Below, in pieces: positions 22,375 to 33,083 of a stretch of 64,000 bases of DNA. Positions within the stretch are counted from its first letter, which is position 1. Every line of letters begins with the position of its first letter. Source of the stretch: Leptodontidium sp. MPI-SDFR-AT-0119. Taxonomy: Eukaryota; Ascomycota; Leotiomycetes; Helotiales; Leptodontidiaceae. A program made the position numbers and the translations under genes. Location of the stretch: positions 620,001 through 684,000 of the forward strand of contig JAHLEZ010000007.1 in NCBI GenBank assembly GCA_020726505.1. Direction: 5' to 3'. Under the pieces are notes generated by a model. The model was given only the letters and a program-made list of their open reading frames with translations. It did not search any database and was not told where the DNA came from.

Positions 22375-24628
22375 CTACATGCCAACATACCTATTCTTGA
22401 CATCCTGCTCTGTCTCCCTCAGCCACTTCTCATCGATCCGATCAAGCGCCATGTATGGACTTGTGTCTCCGCCGAATGCCCTTGCCAGCGCCGTCCCATT
22501 ACCTAGGTATGCCCAAGGATTGTTCTTGCACCTGTCAATACGGCAATTCACATGTCACGATTCTGAAGAAGTACTTACGTTCTGGTATCTGAACTCAAAA
22601 TCTTCGAATCTCGGTTGTTCAATCGTCTCGATGTAGTGAAGCGATTCACCGGGCCACAGGGCGTTGACGCGGTTGGTCTTAGGATCTTTGTACCAAGATC
22701 GGCAGTCGTCCATCCAGACGGTCGATTTCATGAATTCTTGGACGTGGACATTGAAAGCGTCGGTTACCTCTTGTCGCGGTATGAACGAGGCGATTTGTTC
22801 GTTCTGAGGGGTGTTAGTAATGGGGCTATGGCGAGAAGCCTGATAGGTACGAGGGAGGAATTACCTGCATCTTCTTGATAAACTTCACCACGTAGCAACC
22901 GACAGCTTCGAGAGGGCCCATGACTGAACCGTTGCCAATAGGCCATGATGGGCCAATCTGTGAACGTGTCAGCACAAAGTCTACAGTATTCACCTCCTGA
23001 GGAAGCCAGTACGAAGGTAAAGAAATTAGGCATATCCGGCACCGCCATGCCCAGATATGCTTCCGGCTGTGTAGCCCACTTCTTGGCCAAATCGACCCCA
23101 TCCCTGCCCACAATTGGAAATGAAGGTCTAAAGCTCGTATCAAACCCAGTTGCACAGATGATTGTATCAACCTCCTTGCTCACTCCATTCCCCCCTATAA
23201 TCGAGGTCTCCGTGATCTTCGTCACCTCCGCGAAATGCACCGAGACGTTCGGCTCTTGGATAGATGACATATATGGATCACCAGGTGTGACACGTCGGCA
23301 GCCGACGCTCCATTTGGGCGTCATTCCTGCCGCAAGGGCGGGGTTGTTGATTTTGCTGGCGGTGCGCTTGATATAGTGGTCTAATGCCTGTTGTTGCACC
23401 GCGGAGCCGCGTCGGAATATATCGAAGCCTAAGTTTACCTTGTCTTCGAGGCTTTTTGCGTGTGACACGAGCTCTTTAGGGCTTCGACGGAAGGTGGCTT
23501 TCTGCTCGGATGTGTCTGGTGCGGTTAGATAGGAGATCAACAGGTTATAGGACAGGATAAAAGATACATTCGATGTTTCTGCCGTTGTTACCACCGACCT
23601 CGACGAACCAGACAGGAGTGCGAACAAATACATCAATCGATCTGACATATGGCTGAGACACTTGTCAGCGAGCTTGTTGAACCATTCTATACATGCACTA
23701 CTCACCTGCATACTTGGCACGGTCTGGATAGATGAAGCTCCAGATCCAATGACAGCCACCCTGTCCTTGGCCCACTCTTCCTTTTGATAATTGTCCGGCC
23801 AGCGGGCAGTATGAATCATTTTCCCTTTGAACTTCTCAATCCCCTCGATTTCGGGCCACTTGAATTTATTCAACACTCCCGCAGCTTGGAGCAAGACATC
23901 GCACTCATCGGTGAAATCGCGTGTTGACCCGTTCGAACCAGTCTCGCGGAGCTTGACAATCCATTTCGAGGATGTTTCGCTCCAGCGGGCTTCGAGTACT
24001 TCAGTAGAGAACTTCATATATTGTCGCAGGTTGAACGTCGTGACAACTCGGTCGAGGTAACTCCAGATTTCTTGGGCGGAGGAGAAGAACTGTGACCAGT
24101 CGGGCTGGGTATGTGTTAGAATAGGCATTTAAAGGGGATTTCTGCGAGGAAGGTTACATTCAATGCGAATGAGTAAGTGTATGCATGACTGGGAATATCG
24201 CACGCGCAGCCAGGGTATTTGTTTAGCAACTGGGAGAAGATGCAAGTTAGTTCAGTTCTTCCACGGGGGTATAAAATGGTACATACCCATGTCCCTCCGA
24301 TATCATGGTTCATCTCATACATGACAAAATCAACATTTTGCAAATCCTGCTCCATCTTAGTACACCTACTTCCCCTTGGCAGGACTTCTCACCTTCTGGG
24401 CATGGTATGCCATCATGATCCCCGACACGCCGGTGCCAATCGTTATGACCTTCAACTTCCTGTTCCCTACGAATTGCACTTGTTAGCATTTGACAAGTTT
24501 TGTACTCAATCAGAATTCTCACTCGTATGGAAGAGAACTGTATCTGGCACGTTGTACGGCTGCTCCGCCATAACACCATCTGTAGAACCATTTGTCGACT
24601 CGATATCAACATGGCTATGCGGAGCCAT
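22375..24628 (-). CDS. Type I Baeyer-Villiger flavin monooxygenase, ten exons, 588 aa
   Basis: Exons on the minus strand: 24628-24523, 24466-24393, 24346-24287, 24229-24158, 24104-23706, 23652-23568, 23515-23013, 22957-22865, 22803-22579, 22524-22375; all junctions keep phase. The FAD motif is IGTGVSG (45-51), followed by [15 protein letters not shown] (from 77), the short BVMO fingerprint [13 protein letters not shown] (196-208), the NADPH motif GSGASS (about 224-229) and the late CATGFD. This combination defines type I BVMOs, which insert oxygen next to a ketone to form an ester or lactone. It is probably a late tailoring enzyme. It lies beyond the kinase remnant and MITE, so its membership in the PKS pathway is inferred from proximity only. 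Confidence 0.92.
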
Positions 24629-25479
24629 TTTCCTTGGTATCTGCCTATCTTTTCGCTTTTTTAAAAAAAAAAATAAAAAAACGACTTCAGATGTGTATAA
24701 TTAGACGTTGGAATGGCCGAAACAAGAACTGCGAGAGACACAAATCCTTCTGTTACACAAGTCCCTTCGGCGATCATGGAGTGTTGCTTCGTATTATAAG
24801 CGTCTGGCACTTATAGTGGCTGTTCGTTTATGAGTCGCGTACTATCGTTCCGTGTCGTAGGCCGTGAAAGACCGTTGTCCGGCCGTCCAAGGCGAAATCC
24901 GCACGGGGACCATCACGTTTGGCCCAGGCCGTTTCCTACACTCCACACCCCAGACCCCACACCCCGCACTCCGGAGTTCCTCCCTCTACGAAATACCTCT
25001 GGTGCCTCTGTCTGCGCCAAACCGTCCTAAGCCACGATTCCTCTTCCGCTCGCCGGCCCCCGAAGTTCCGGGGTGAGAACAGTGCCGTCCACGGTTGAGT
25101 TGAGTTGAGAGGCGCACAATGATTTGCTTGATTGGGAGGCAGACTTAGGTCATCGCTCCAATGTAGTTGAGAGTGTGGCCAAGAGCATCCGCAGCTTGGA
25201 ATACGAAGACACTTGTAGACGAACAAACAGCCAGAGGGACCGCAACATGAGGTGAAAAGGTGTGGTAGCGGAGCCGACGGCCAAACCCGGCTATGTAGTG
25301 ATTCCCATCTATCCAGCAAGGGGAGTGAGTGGATGCCTCAGATCGGCTGAGCAACAGCAGCTGCTTCTTGATCATAAACCATCACTGGGACTAGGGAGAA
25401 AGTCTCTTCTCTCATAGAAGCAGTCGAAGACTTTCGAGCAGAGATCCATATAATGTATATTAATAAACACCAAAATATA
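24629..25479. other. Intergenic, no gene seen
   Basis: The stretch begins with a poly-A/T run just upstream of the BVMO start. Around 24830-25100 the GC content rises and several overlapping short frames open, none with a recognisable feature. Confidence 0.4.
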
Positions 25480-26095
25480 AGGTCGTCTCGTATCAGAGAA
25501 ACTCCCGGATTGTGTTGTTTTCCTTTTTAAGTGTCTTTAAAATTTGGAGTAGACCTTTCCCTAATTTTAAAGAGACTCTAAATGTTGTGATTAAGCAGGG
25601 GGGAATAACTAGAGTGGCGATTAATAGCGTGATTAAAATAATTAATAGTATAACCAATTATAGTTATTTTATTATTATTAAGTGGTCTCTTTAGGGAAAA
25701 ATAGCTAAAGAAAGTAATATATTAATAATAACTTTATAAACCTCTTGAGAAAAAATTTATGATTCCAAAACTATAAATTCGTCTCGTAATAGGGTGCGTC
25801 TCGGGACGGAGGAACAGGCGTTATTCCTTTATCATGGAACCTTTCTTTAACTGCTCCGGATTTCCAAACGACCCTAATGGTCGTAATTAAGCAAGGGGGA
25901 ACCGCCGAAATGGCGATCAGTAGAATAATAAAACCAATCGATAGTATCACTACCTACACCCTTCTTCTTATTGCTAAGTGACCTACTTAGGGAGAAATAG
26001 TTGAAGAAAGAGATATATCAATATCTGCTTCGTCGACTTGCAACAAAAATAATTACAATACCTAAACTCCAAGTCTATCTCGTGACAGGATGCGT
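25480..26095. repeat. Diverged tandem repeat, period 296 bp, two copies
   Basis: Landmarks recur exactly 296 bp apart: TTAAGCAGGGGGG at 25591 and TTAAGCAAGGGGG at 25887; TGCGTC at 25795 and 26091; CGTCTCGT-type boundaries near 25482, 25778 and 26074. Middle segments align without indels (for example AAGTGGTCTCTTTAGGGAAA with AAGTGACCTACTTAGGGAGA). The first copy is richer in A/T, with many C-to-T type differences. No long open frame is present, and its origin is unknown. Confidence 0.75.
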
Positions 26096-26218
26096 CATTG
26101 GACGCAGGGAGAGACGTTTCGCTTGAGAGTTGACTCCGGTTTAATTGTTTATCAGTTTGATTTCATTTTCTCCGGCACAGGATTGAAAAGGATCCCCAGT
26201 ACAGTCTTGTGAGTCCCA

Positions 26219-26737
26219 TCAGACATCCAAGGCTACAGTCAGCACCATGCTAGCTGCGAAAAGTACGCCGAGTGTCTGGATAGTGAGAAAGTAAATCAAA
26301 ATAGAGGCAATGAGCATAACATAGCCCCATAACCAGAGATCCAAAGGAACAGTGTTTCTGTTCGCAGGAGAGATCTGCTGGCCCTTGCCACCTGTACTTC
26401 CTCCTCCTACTGCGGCCCCAGCTCCTGCGCCGCGTCCGCTCGATCCACTTCCTCCTTTGCATCCGCTTCCATGGCCTCCCCCTCCATGTCCCCCTCCTCC
26501 TCCATGGCCGCCACCGCTACCTTCGTGCTCCGTGAAGTTATTTGGCTGAGGAGTGTCATCGGGAGGGAGTTCGATGAGAGGTGTGGAATCGTTGATGTGG
26601 GGGATGGCTGAGGGTGAAGGTCGACGTGTAGGTGTGAGCCCAGTAGAAACTTCTTCCGATCTAGGTGGTGAAACAACTGAAGCCGAGAGGGTGGCCAGTG
26701 CTAGAAAGCAGAGTGATGTGGGAGTGCTGAACTTCAT
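26219..26737 (-). CDS. Small secreted or membrane protein with Gly/His-rich region, 172 aa
   Basis: This is a single open frame. A signal peptide (about 1-20, MKFSTPTSLCFLALATLSAS) is followed by a Pro/Ser/Thr-rich segment with N-glycosylation sites (NDST, NFTE). A Gly/His-rich low-complexity block follows (about 71-120, repeated GGGHGGG), then a long hydrophobic C-terminal stretch (about 134-170). It might be a wall-associated or membrane-anchored protein. A TATATAA on the minus strand near 26822-26829, about 85 bp upstream, supports expression of this start. No family recognised. Confidence 0.6.
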   Translation of the reverse strand: MKFSTPTSLCFLALATLSASVVSPPRSEEVSTGLTPTRRPSPSAIPHINDSTPLIELPPDDTPQPNNFTEHEGSGGGHGGGGGHGGGGHGSGCKGGSGSSGRGAGAGAAVGGGSTGGKGQQISPANRNTVPLDLWLWGYVMLIASILIYFLTIQTLGVLFAASMVLTVALDV

Positions 26738-26821
26738 TGTTGTAGAGGATGTCTTCTTTCGATGGGTGTTGGATCCTAGATTTGGTTCTAGACTTGGTTC
26801 TAGGAAGGAACAGGAGTTGGG

Positions 26822-26829
26822 TTATATAG
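26822..26829 (-). promoter_or_regulatory. TATA box upstream of Gly/His-rich protein gene
   Basis: The minus strand reads TCTATATAACC about 85-90 bp before the start codon at 26737. Confidence 0.4.
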
Positions 26830-27292
26830 ACGAGTAGATCGTCGTCTCTTTTGTTTCGACAGGCCCCTGCTGACTTTGTTCTGACGAAAGGTCTTGTATT
26901 CACAAAGGCATTGTTCACTTCGATTGGCCGGCTGCTTGTCGAATGAGAAAGACAGAAAGACTAAAATCTAATGAGAGGTGGTCAATGATCTCTTTGTCTA
27001 CTTATCTCAATTGTTGTCTATGACGACGCATGTACATTCAGAGTCTTTCTTCTCCAATTTTAAGTGTTGACATCACGCAATTAGGATGAGTGCTTTCGGC
27101 AGCCCAATGTTGAGAAGAGGCATCATGCAACAAAGGAGGGGTTCGAGAGAAAAGACAATCTTTCAAAATTGCCACTATCGTAGCCGATTAAATTCTGATC
27201 TAAACTTTCCAGTATACGAGAAACACAACGTATATACTTTTTCCTGATGTCTCCTTATCTCACATAACATCTCCTTCAACTTGCCCCTGCTC

Positions 27293-27733
27293 CTACAATC
27301 CAAAAACCCCCTCCAGCATCTCCCACGCAAGCAAAGCTATACTCACAATAGCCACATCGAGACCATATCCTCTTCCGCCAGCTGAACACGGTTCAACCTC
27401 CAATGCAGTCGTCATTTCTTTGGCTAACATCATGATATTTCCATCGCTTGGTTCGTTGATTTCATGACCTTTCTCTACTTCTTTTGGTCCGCTTCGCCTT
27501 CACCTTCAACTCCACTATCTTTGACTCTTTCTTCACTGAAAATATTGCCCCCATGTTGCGTGGATTCGTTGACGATGGGTACGATATTTTTTGGTTGAAT
27601 GTGCATGGACTGGCGTGAGGCTGTTGGTTCCATTGACGCTCGGAGGGAGAGTCGATAAATGGTTTCCGAGGACTGGAATCGATAGTGCTGCCCATGTTGC
27701 GAGATATGAGAGGTGTAGAGTTAGGAAACGCAT
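27293..27733 (-). CDS. Small signal-peptide protein with hydrophobic C-terminus (gene model unresolved)
   Basis: The N-terminal part starts at 27733 (MRFLTLHLSYLATWAALSIP, a clear signal peptide) and stays open to a TGA at 27533. Downstream, in the same frame, a second open part (about 27490-27293) encodes EKGHEINEPSDGNIMML and ends with the hydrophobic tail GLDVAIVSIALLAWEMLEGV. An intron of roughly 100 nt probably joins them, but I could not find a convincing donor in phase. Alternatively the protein ends at 27533. TATAAAA on the minus strand near 27873-27879 is a likely promoter. Signal peptide plus hydrophobic tail suggests a GPI-anchored protein. Function unknown. Confidence 0.4.
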
Positions 27734-28229
27734 ATTATACGTTAAGTTTGTTTGAAGTGATCGTTGAGACTCCAACTGCTGCCTGATGCTGTAGTTTTGG
27801 ATAAACAGGGGAGTAAGAGGTCTTATGGTGGTACAAAGGATGGGAGTATGGTCGAAGGAAAAATTTCAAAGCTTTTATACAGAGAAGATTTGAGTGTTAG
27901 TCAAGCTCGGAGATGAATGCTTTATTCTCGACCGAGACTTTGAATCCCATCCAAGTTATAACAGCGTAAGTGAGCAATGCGATTGGGAAGTATACAATTA
28001 GACTCGCATCGGTATCTAATACATTCATAAAAAGATCGTGAAATGTTGGCTTTTGTGAACCTTCTCGGCTTAATATCGTTTAGCATGTTGACATAAAAAA
28101 ATTGAACATTAATACAATATCGCTTTTGCTACCTACTTCTAATCGAGACACATTCATTCCATCTCTAACCCGTCCTCTCTAATATCATCCAGCTAAACCT
28201 CCACAGTCCAATCCAACATCAACGCTCCC

Positions 28230-28976
28230 TTAACCAGCAGGAGCAATAGCCAGAATCCCCACGACGCCCACCAGCGCTGTCCATCCCATCAACACAGCCA
28301 CACCATCACCATCACCATCCTCATCATTCAGACCATTGGTTTGGATATTCTGCCTTCTCCTCTCTTCCGCCTCCTGAATTTGTTCTCTTTTCCTGCCGTC
28401 CTCGCCATCTTCCACCCCATCCCCCCTCTCATTACCATTGCCGTTCGGTATCCATTCCATGCTTACAAACTGTGTATCTTTTGTTGCCGCAACATATCCA
28501 TCTCCTGCATTTTTGCCCCTATGAGGTTCTTCGTCCAGGAAATCCGACTCATCGTTATCCTTAGCATCATCCGAATTCGAATCCGGCTTCAAATTTGAAT
28601 CCAAACCGGCATCTCCATCCCCTGAGTCCCCTCCCATCTCCCCACCCCTCTCCCTCACAGCCTCAGCAGCTCTATCCACCATCCTCTGGACAATAACAAT
28701 ATGCGGCTTTAATGTGTAAGGGGGTTTGATCTCTATTCTCTCACTTCTCCTCTCTCTTTCCTTTTCTGGTTTTGAATCTTAGTCTTGAGTCTCTTCTTGT
28801 ACGTGAGATACGAGTTGAACTACGACCGTGCCGACCGTATCGTTCCTTGGTCCATATCTATGGCTATGGTTGAGTGGGTGGTCGTGTCTGTAGCTGTGGG
28901 CTGGTGCTGCTGATACAGTTCTTGTAAGGCTGAGGAGGTAGGTGGAAATAAGAAGGACGGACGTGATATTCTTCAT
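28230..28976 (-). CDS. Acidic signal-peptide protein with hydrophobic C-terminus (one in-frame stop or an intron)
   Basis: The first part (28976-28779) starts MKNITSVLLISTYLLSLTRT, a signal peptide, with His-rich and N-glycosylation sites, and ends at a TAA. The second part, in the same frame (28778-28230), encodes a very acidic, Asp/Gly/Asn-rich region and finishes with the hydrophobic tail VAVLMGWTALVGVVGILAIA. This is a plausible GPI signal after a DGDG segment. The two parts are interrupted only by that TAA. A phase-0 intron from the GTACAA after VQLVSH to the CAG before RMVDRA (about 120 nt) would remove it; otherwise it is a nonsense mutation. Function unknown; resembles its two neighbours in layout. 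Confidence 0.45.
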
Positions 28977-29306
28977 AGTTCGAGCTTTTGAAGGGAGGAA
29001 AGGTTAGGATGTTTGCTGTTTGCTGTATGAGGATGAAATGGTGGGGTTCGTAGTAGGCAATGTGCTAGAAGGTTTTAAGTGCATGGTTTGAGAAGTGGGT
29101 TGGCCTTGATAACTTTGATCTACGGATTGTATGTACGGGCTGAAGTTGGAATCACAGTGGTATAGTATACTGTTGAAGTGTTTGAATGACAGGTCAGGGA
29201 CGAGTTCGAGATGATTGCACTTTCGATAAGGACTACGCAATCCAAAAACAATAACATACAATAGCAGAAGAAGCCCATCCAACTCATACCTCTCATCCAC
29301 ACTCAT

Positions 29307-31381
29307 TCACAACCTACCTCCCCCAACGCCCTCAATACTCTCCGCGACCTCCCTAAAGATACCCCTCAGACGCCTCTGATACCACCACCCCCAATACGTA
29401 CTCAAGCACAGAAACCCCACCGCCACAGCTCCCGTCCGAACCCACCACGTATGCGCAGCCATGATGACAGCCGCAGAATCCGTGCTGAGATTCACATATG
29501 CCTCAGAGTCATCTGCATATCTCCCGCTCCAGTACCACACCGGCAAAGCACAGAGACAGTTCCTATACACGCCTACAAGTTGCATGATCGTGCCTCCGAG
29601 AGCGGTGAAGATGCTGGCGATCCCGAAGAGGGAGGCGAGAGTCCAGAATGCGATGCAGCGGAAGAGGTTCCAGCGCATGGATAGGGTGTGGCGTGTCGGT
29701 GTGTGGATCTTTTCTGAAGAAGGACAGAGGGTACAGGAGGAGAGGACCCAGACCCAGAGGGAGATTTGAAGGGTTTGAGTGAGGAAGTAGAGGAGGAAAG
29801 TGAGGGAGCGGCATGAGAGGCCTTTTTGGGGCGTGAAATAAGATGTTAGGAAGGCGAGGAGGAAGGGGATGAATATTGGGAGGATGGTTAAGAGGAGTAT
29901 TTTGAGCCAGGTTCGGAGGGTAAGTGTTGTATGGGTGCGGAGGGAGAAGAGTTGTGAGGGCGGGGGCGAGGGCGATGGGGATTTGCTATCTTGGGTTCGA
30001 GGAGGGGTGGAGACGAGACGTTGGAGCCACAGGGACTTTGAACGTCCGCGAAACCACATCCATTGTGTTTTATAGCGGCTGCGGAAAGAGAGCGCGAAAA
30101 GTTTCAAGACGGGTGGGTGAGTTATGGTTGCTGCAGAGACGGCGGACTGAAAGGTTGATGGGTTGTTGCCTGCTAGGAGGAGGGACGAGATAATGGCAAC
30201 GTGTGGGATTGTCATCCACCTTGCAATGTTAGAGATGTGTTCTGAGTATGATTGAGTGACTTACCACATCCCAAATGCGAGTGCATGAGCAATATCGTTG
30301 TTACCAAGATTTGATAGGATGTCGAATAGTGTGTATAGGAAGCCACCTGCGAAGAACACAATGGGCACTCCTACGGCCGACCCGAAGCTATTGACAAGTC
30401 AGTATGGAAACCAAAGTGTAGAGGATAGACGATGGCATACGCTGTTTGTGTATCGAGCATGGAAGGGAGTCTCGTAGATGGATGTGGTTCCTGAAGTAAT
30501 CTCTCCAGATCATTCCAAGGATCCTCTTCTGCCTCCTCGTCGACTTTGCAGACTTATTAGCTAGATAAACCAGCGATACTAAAATTAAACTTACCGCTAT
30601 TCGATTGAAAATCCAAATTCCCAACGAGAATGATATACAAAAGTCTCGTTGCAAGGTTCTTGTCCAGCGTTCCACGATCAAGTCCTCGATGAACGAAATC
30701 CAGAATTCGACTATCCAGAAAAGCTTCAAAGACACCACTCAGGATCATGGGCCCGGCGAAGGCAAAGCAGAGACAAAGCCAGATGATCGTGTCGGTCAGG
30801 ACGATTGCTGCAGCCACCAGGAACCGCAAGGGCGTCATGAAGAAACTCCAAGTGTTGTCCAGCCTGGGCATGAAAAGTCGGTCGCTCACTTCGAGTTTCC
30901 GTCGTCTAGGAATACTGAGACAGAATACGAGACATGGGAAGATGAATGCAACCATGGGACCGATCCATTGTTGGATTTTTTTGGGCTGGGAGATTTGCCA
31001 ACCGGGACACTGCTCGTTGCACCATTTGAATGAAGATCTGACAACTGGAGCCCCAGAATGATTACCGTTGTAGACTGCAGTACATGGGAATTGATCTGCT
31101 TGTAAGATGTCTGAGGCGGTAGTTCCTGGAGAGAAGAAGTTTGGATTCGATATGGCAAGGCTTCCATTGGTGAGAGTGAGGCCGTTATTGAAGGCTGTGA
31201 AGCAACAGTAAGATAGTTTCATTCCTCCTAAAAGAGGGTGAGTTGTAGGCTTATGAGTGGAATTCAAGTCGGCCAGTTCAGGGAAGAGGTCACTCAATTC
31301 AGTGTAATTGCCATCCAACTGCTTGGTGGCCTCCAAAGCAAGAGCAGGAACGACGAGAAGTACGACTGTAACAACGCGCAT
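29307..31381 (-). CDS. Multi-span membrane protein with signal peptide, four exons, 641 aa, function unknown
   Basis: Exons 31381-30595, 30543-30441, 30387-30265 and 30219-29307 join in phase through introns of 51, 53 and 45 nt. The start at 31381 was chosen because MRVVTVVLLVVPALALEA is a signal peptide; an earlier Met at 31462 only adds a charged extension. A lumenal, Cys-containing N-terminal domain (to about residue 140; CCFTAF, FKWCNEQCPGW) is followed by about eight to ten hydrophobic spans. A cytosolic loop lies in the middle (about 265-297, acidic, DEEAEEDPWNDLERLL). I recognise it as a kind of fungal membrane protein seen without assigned function, not a transporter family with known motifs. 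Confidence 0.72.
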
Positions 31382-33083
31382 TGTGATGATTCGACTACAA
31401 GAATAAGACTCGATGGCTTTATCCCAGACATGTTCCCTGATGTTCATTATAGCGTTCATCAATCATGGCCAGGCTTCCCGCACACCTCATCAGGAAGGGG
31501 AGAGGCTGTGAGGTTGGCTGCAGATGACAACTCCAACTGTTCATGCGCACCGCCTTTTCGCAGCTCAAGTTTGCAGCCTTGTACAGTTTTGTGGTGATTG
31601 GATGATATTGGCCCCCTCAGTGCCAGTTGGCAGGGTTATAGTGAATATTGCCGGGTGACCCCGAGGCTGTGTCGAAAGCCACAACTTAATTTGAAGGAAG
31701 TAGAAAGCACGCAATTGAGCAGACGATCCAGACTCTCAATAATGTCATCATTGCGCCCGACTTATTGGGCAAGTAAGAGAGACAGCCGAGAAGCATTTCA
31801 AAGCATTTCTTCGACTTGAGTCACCTGCGTTGTACTTGGGCGGATTCAACGGGCTAGTGCAGCATAAGGAGGATGTGCCGACGTAGTACGATTCCGATAC
31901 CAATCGGATGTTTGGAGTTCGACGGATTCCGTACGACGTACTGAACATGATGTTTGCCTACCATGAAGTGCATTTTGAGAAGAGAAAACGGGATTACATC
32001 TGGAGAGATTCCTAGTTCAAGGGTCTTGTGTTCGCTGTGGTTGAGAATGATTCGAAGAGGGGTATGCCAGGTTTTGAGTCCTCTGCGAAGGTATTTACTA
32101 CCGTTCAGTGTGTGTCTCTCGTCCACTTGGAGGTACCTGGTATTTACTACCACAATGTCTGCTCCTCGTACCTCGTATGTTCGAGAAGAACACAACAATT
32201 CTGCAACATATCTGGGGCAAAGGTACTTGGTGTTTGCTATCCTCGGGCCGGAGTGGAAAGATGCGTGATGACATGCTTTGAAAAAAGATTGTATGACCAT
32301 CAACTAAACGCAAAATAAAAGCAAAAAACCAATTTCCCTTACCGTACCAGCATCAATAATCAAAGCGTGGGTGTGATCATCTGCAATGCAAGTCGATTGT
32401 GGTAGCCAATGTGTGCATCCTGTTCGTAAGTGTATATCTGCCAGGAACGCCAAAAGCAGGGGAAAGGCTTTATGCAGGATAAATATCGAAGAGGCTCTAG
32501 GAATATACAACGACCGAAATCCACTTCTTGTCTTCAGTTGAAGATGCATCGGGGATTTGTTGTCCATGCCGGTTGCCACTAGACATGATGACGAGACCCT
32601 ACCAGCAATGGCGGATGCAGACAGCTAGGCAATCAGTACTACACTGATGCGGCATACTACGGTGCTGTACTACTCTCTGCCCGATCAATGTGCGGCAAGA
32701 TATCATCCCACGTACTAGGACTCTAGCTTGTACGGCGTTGACGTTGAACAAAAAGATGGTGTTGATAGTTGATTGTTATTGAAGGAAGGAGAGTAGAGGA
32801 GAGTGATAGATCGACAGGTCCTTATCGCCGCTTGTCCGTATGGCGCTGCGCTGGTGGGCTTTGCTCTTTCTCCCCCAGCCCAGCCAGGCGAGGCCAGCAG
32901 GGCAATTGGAAATCGCGTCATGGCCAGCAACCCCACTACGAAGGACATCCCTCCCTCAGGCATCACAAGCCTCCCCTCTGCCCTGGCTATCTTCTCCAAG
33001 ATTACAAACGCCCCTCCCCCTCCTCTTACTGACCATGGAGCTTCATCTCACCTCTTCATCCATCCTGCTCTTCCAGCACCAGC
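31382..33083. other. Intergenic, no gene seen
   Basis: This 1.7-kb stretch lies between divergent genes. Around 32085-32245 the phrase GGTATTTACTACC occurs twice and a variant once, a small diverged repeat. No coding region is supported. Confidence 0.35.

Noticed and set aside
24830..25319. Several overlapping frames in a GC-richer patch
   Set aside because: No recognisable product in any frame; openness is explained by local GC content.
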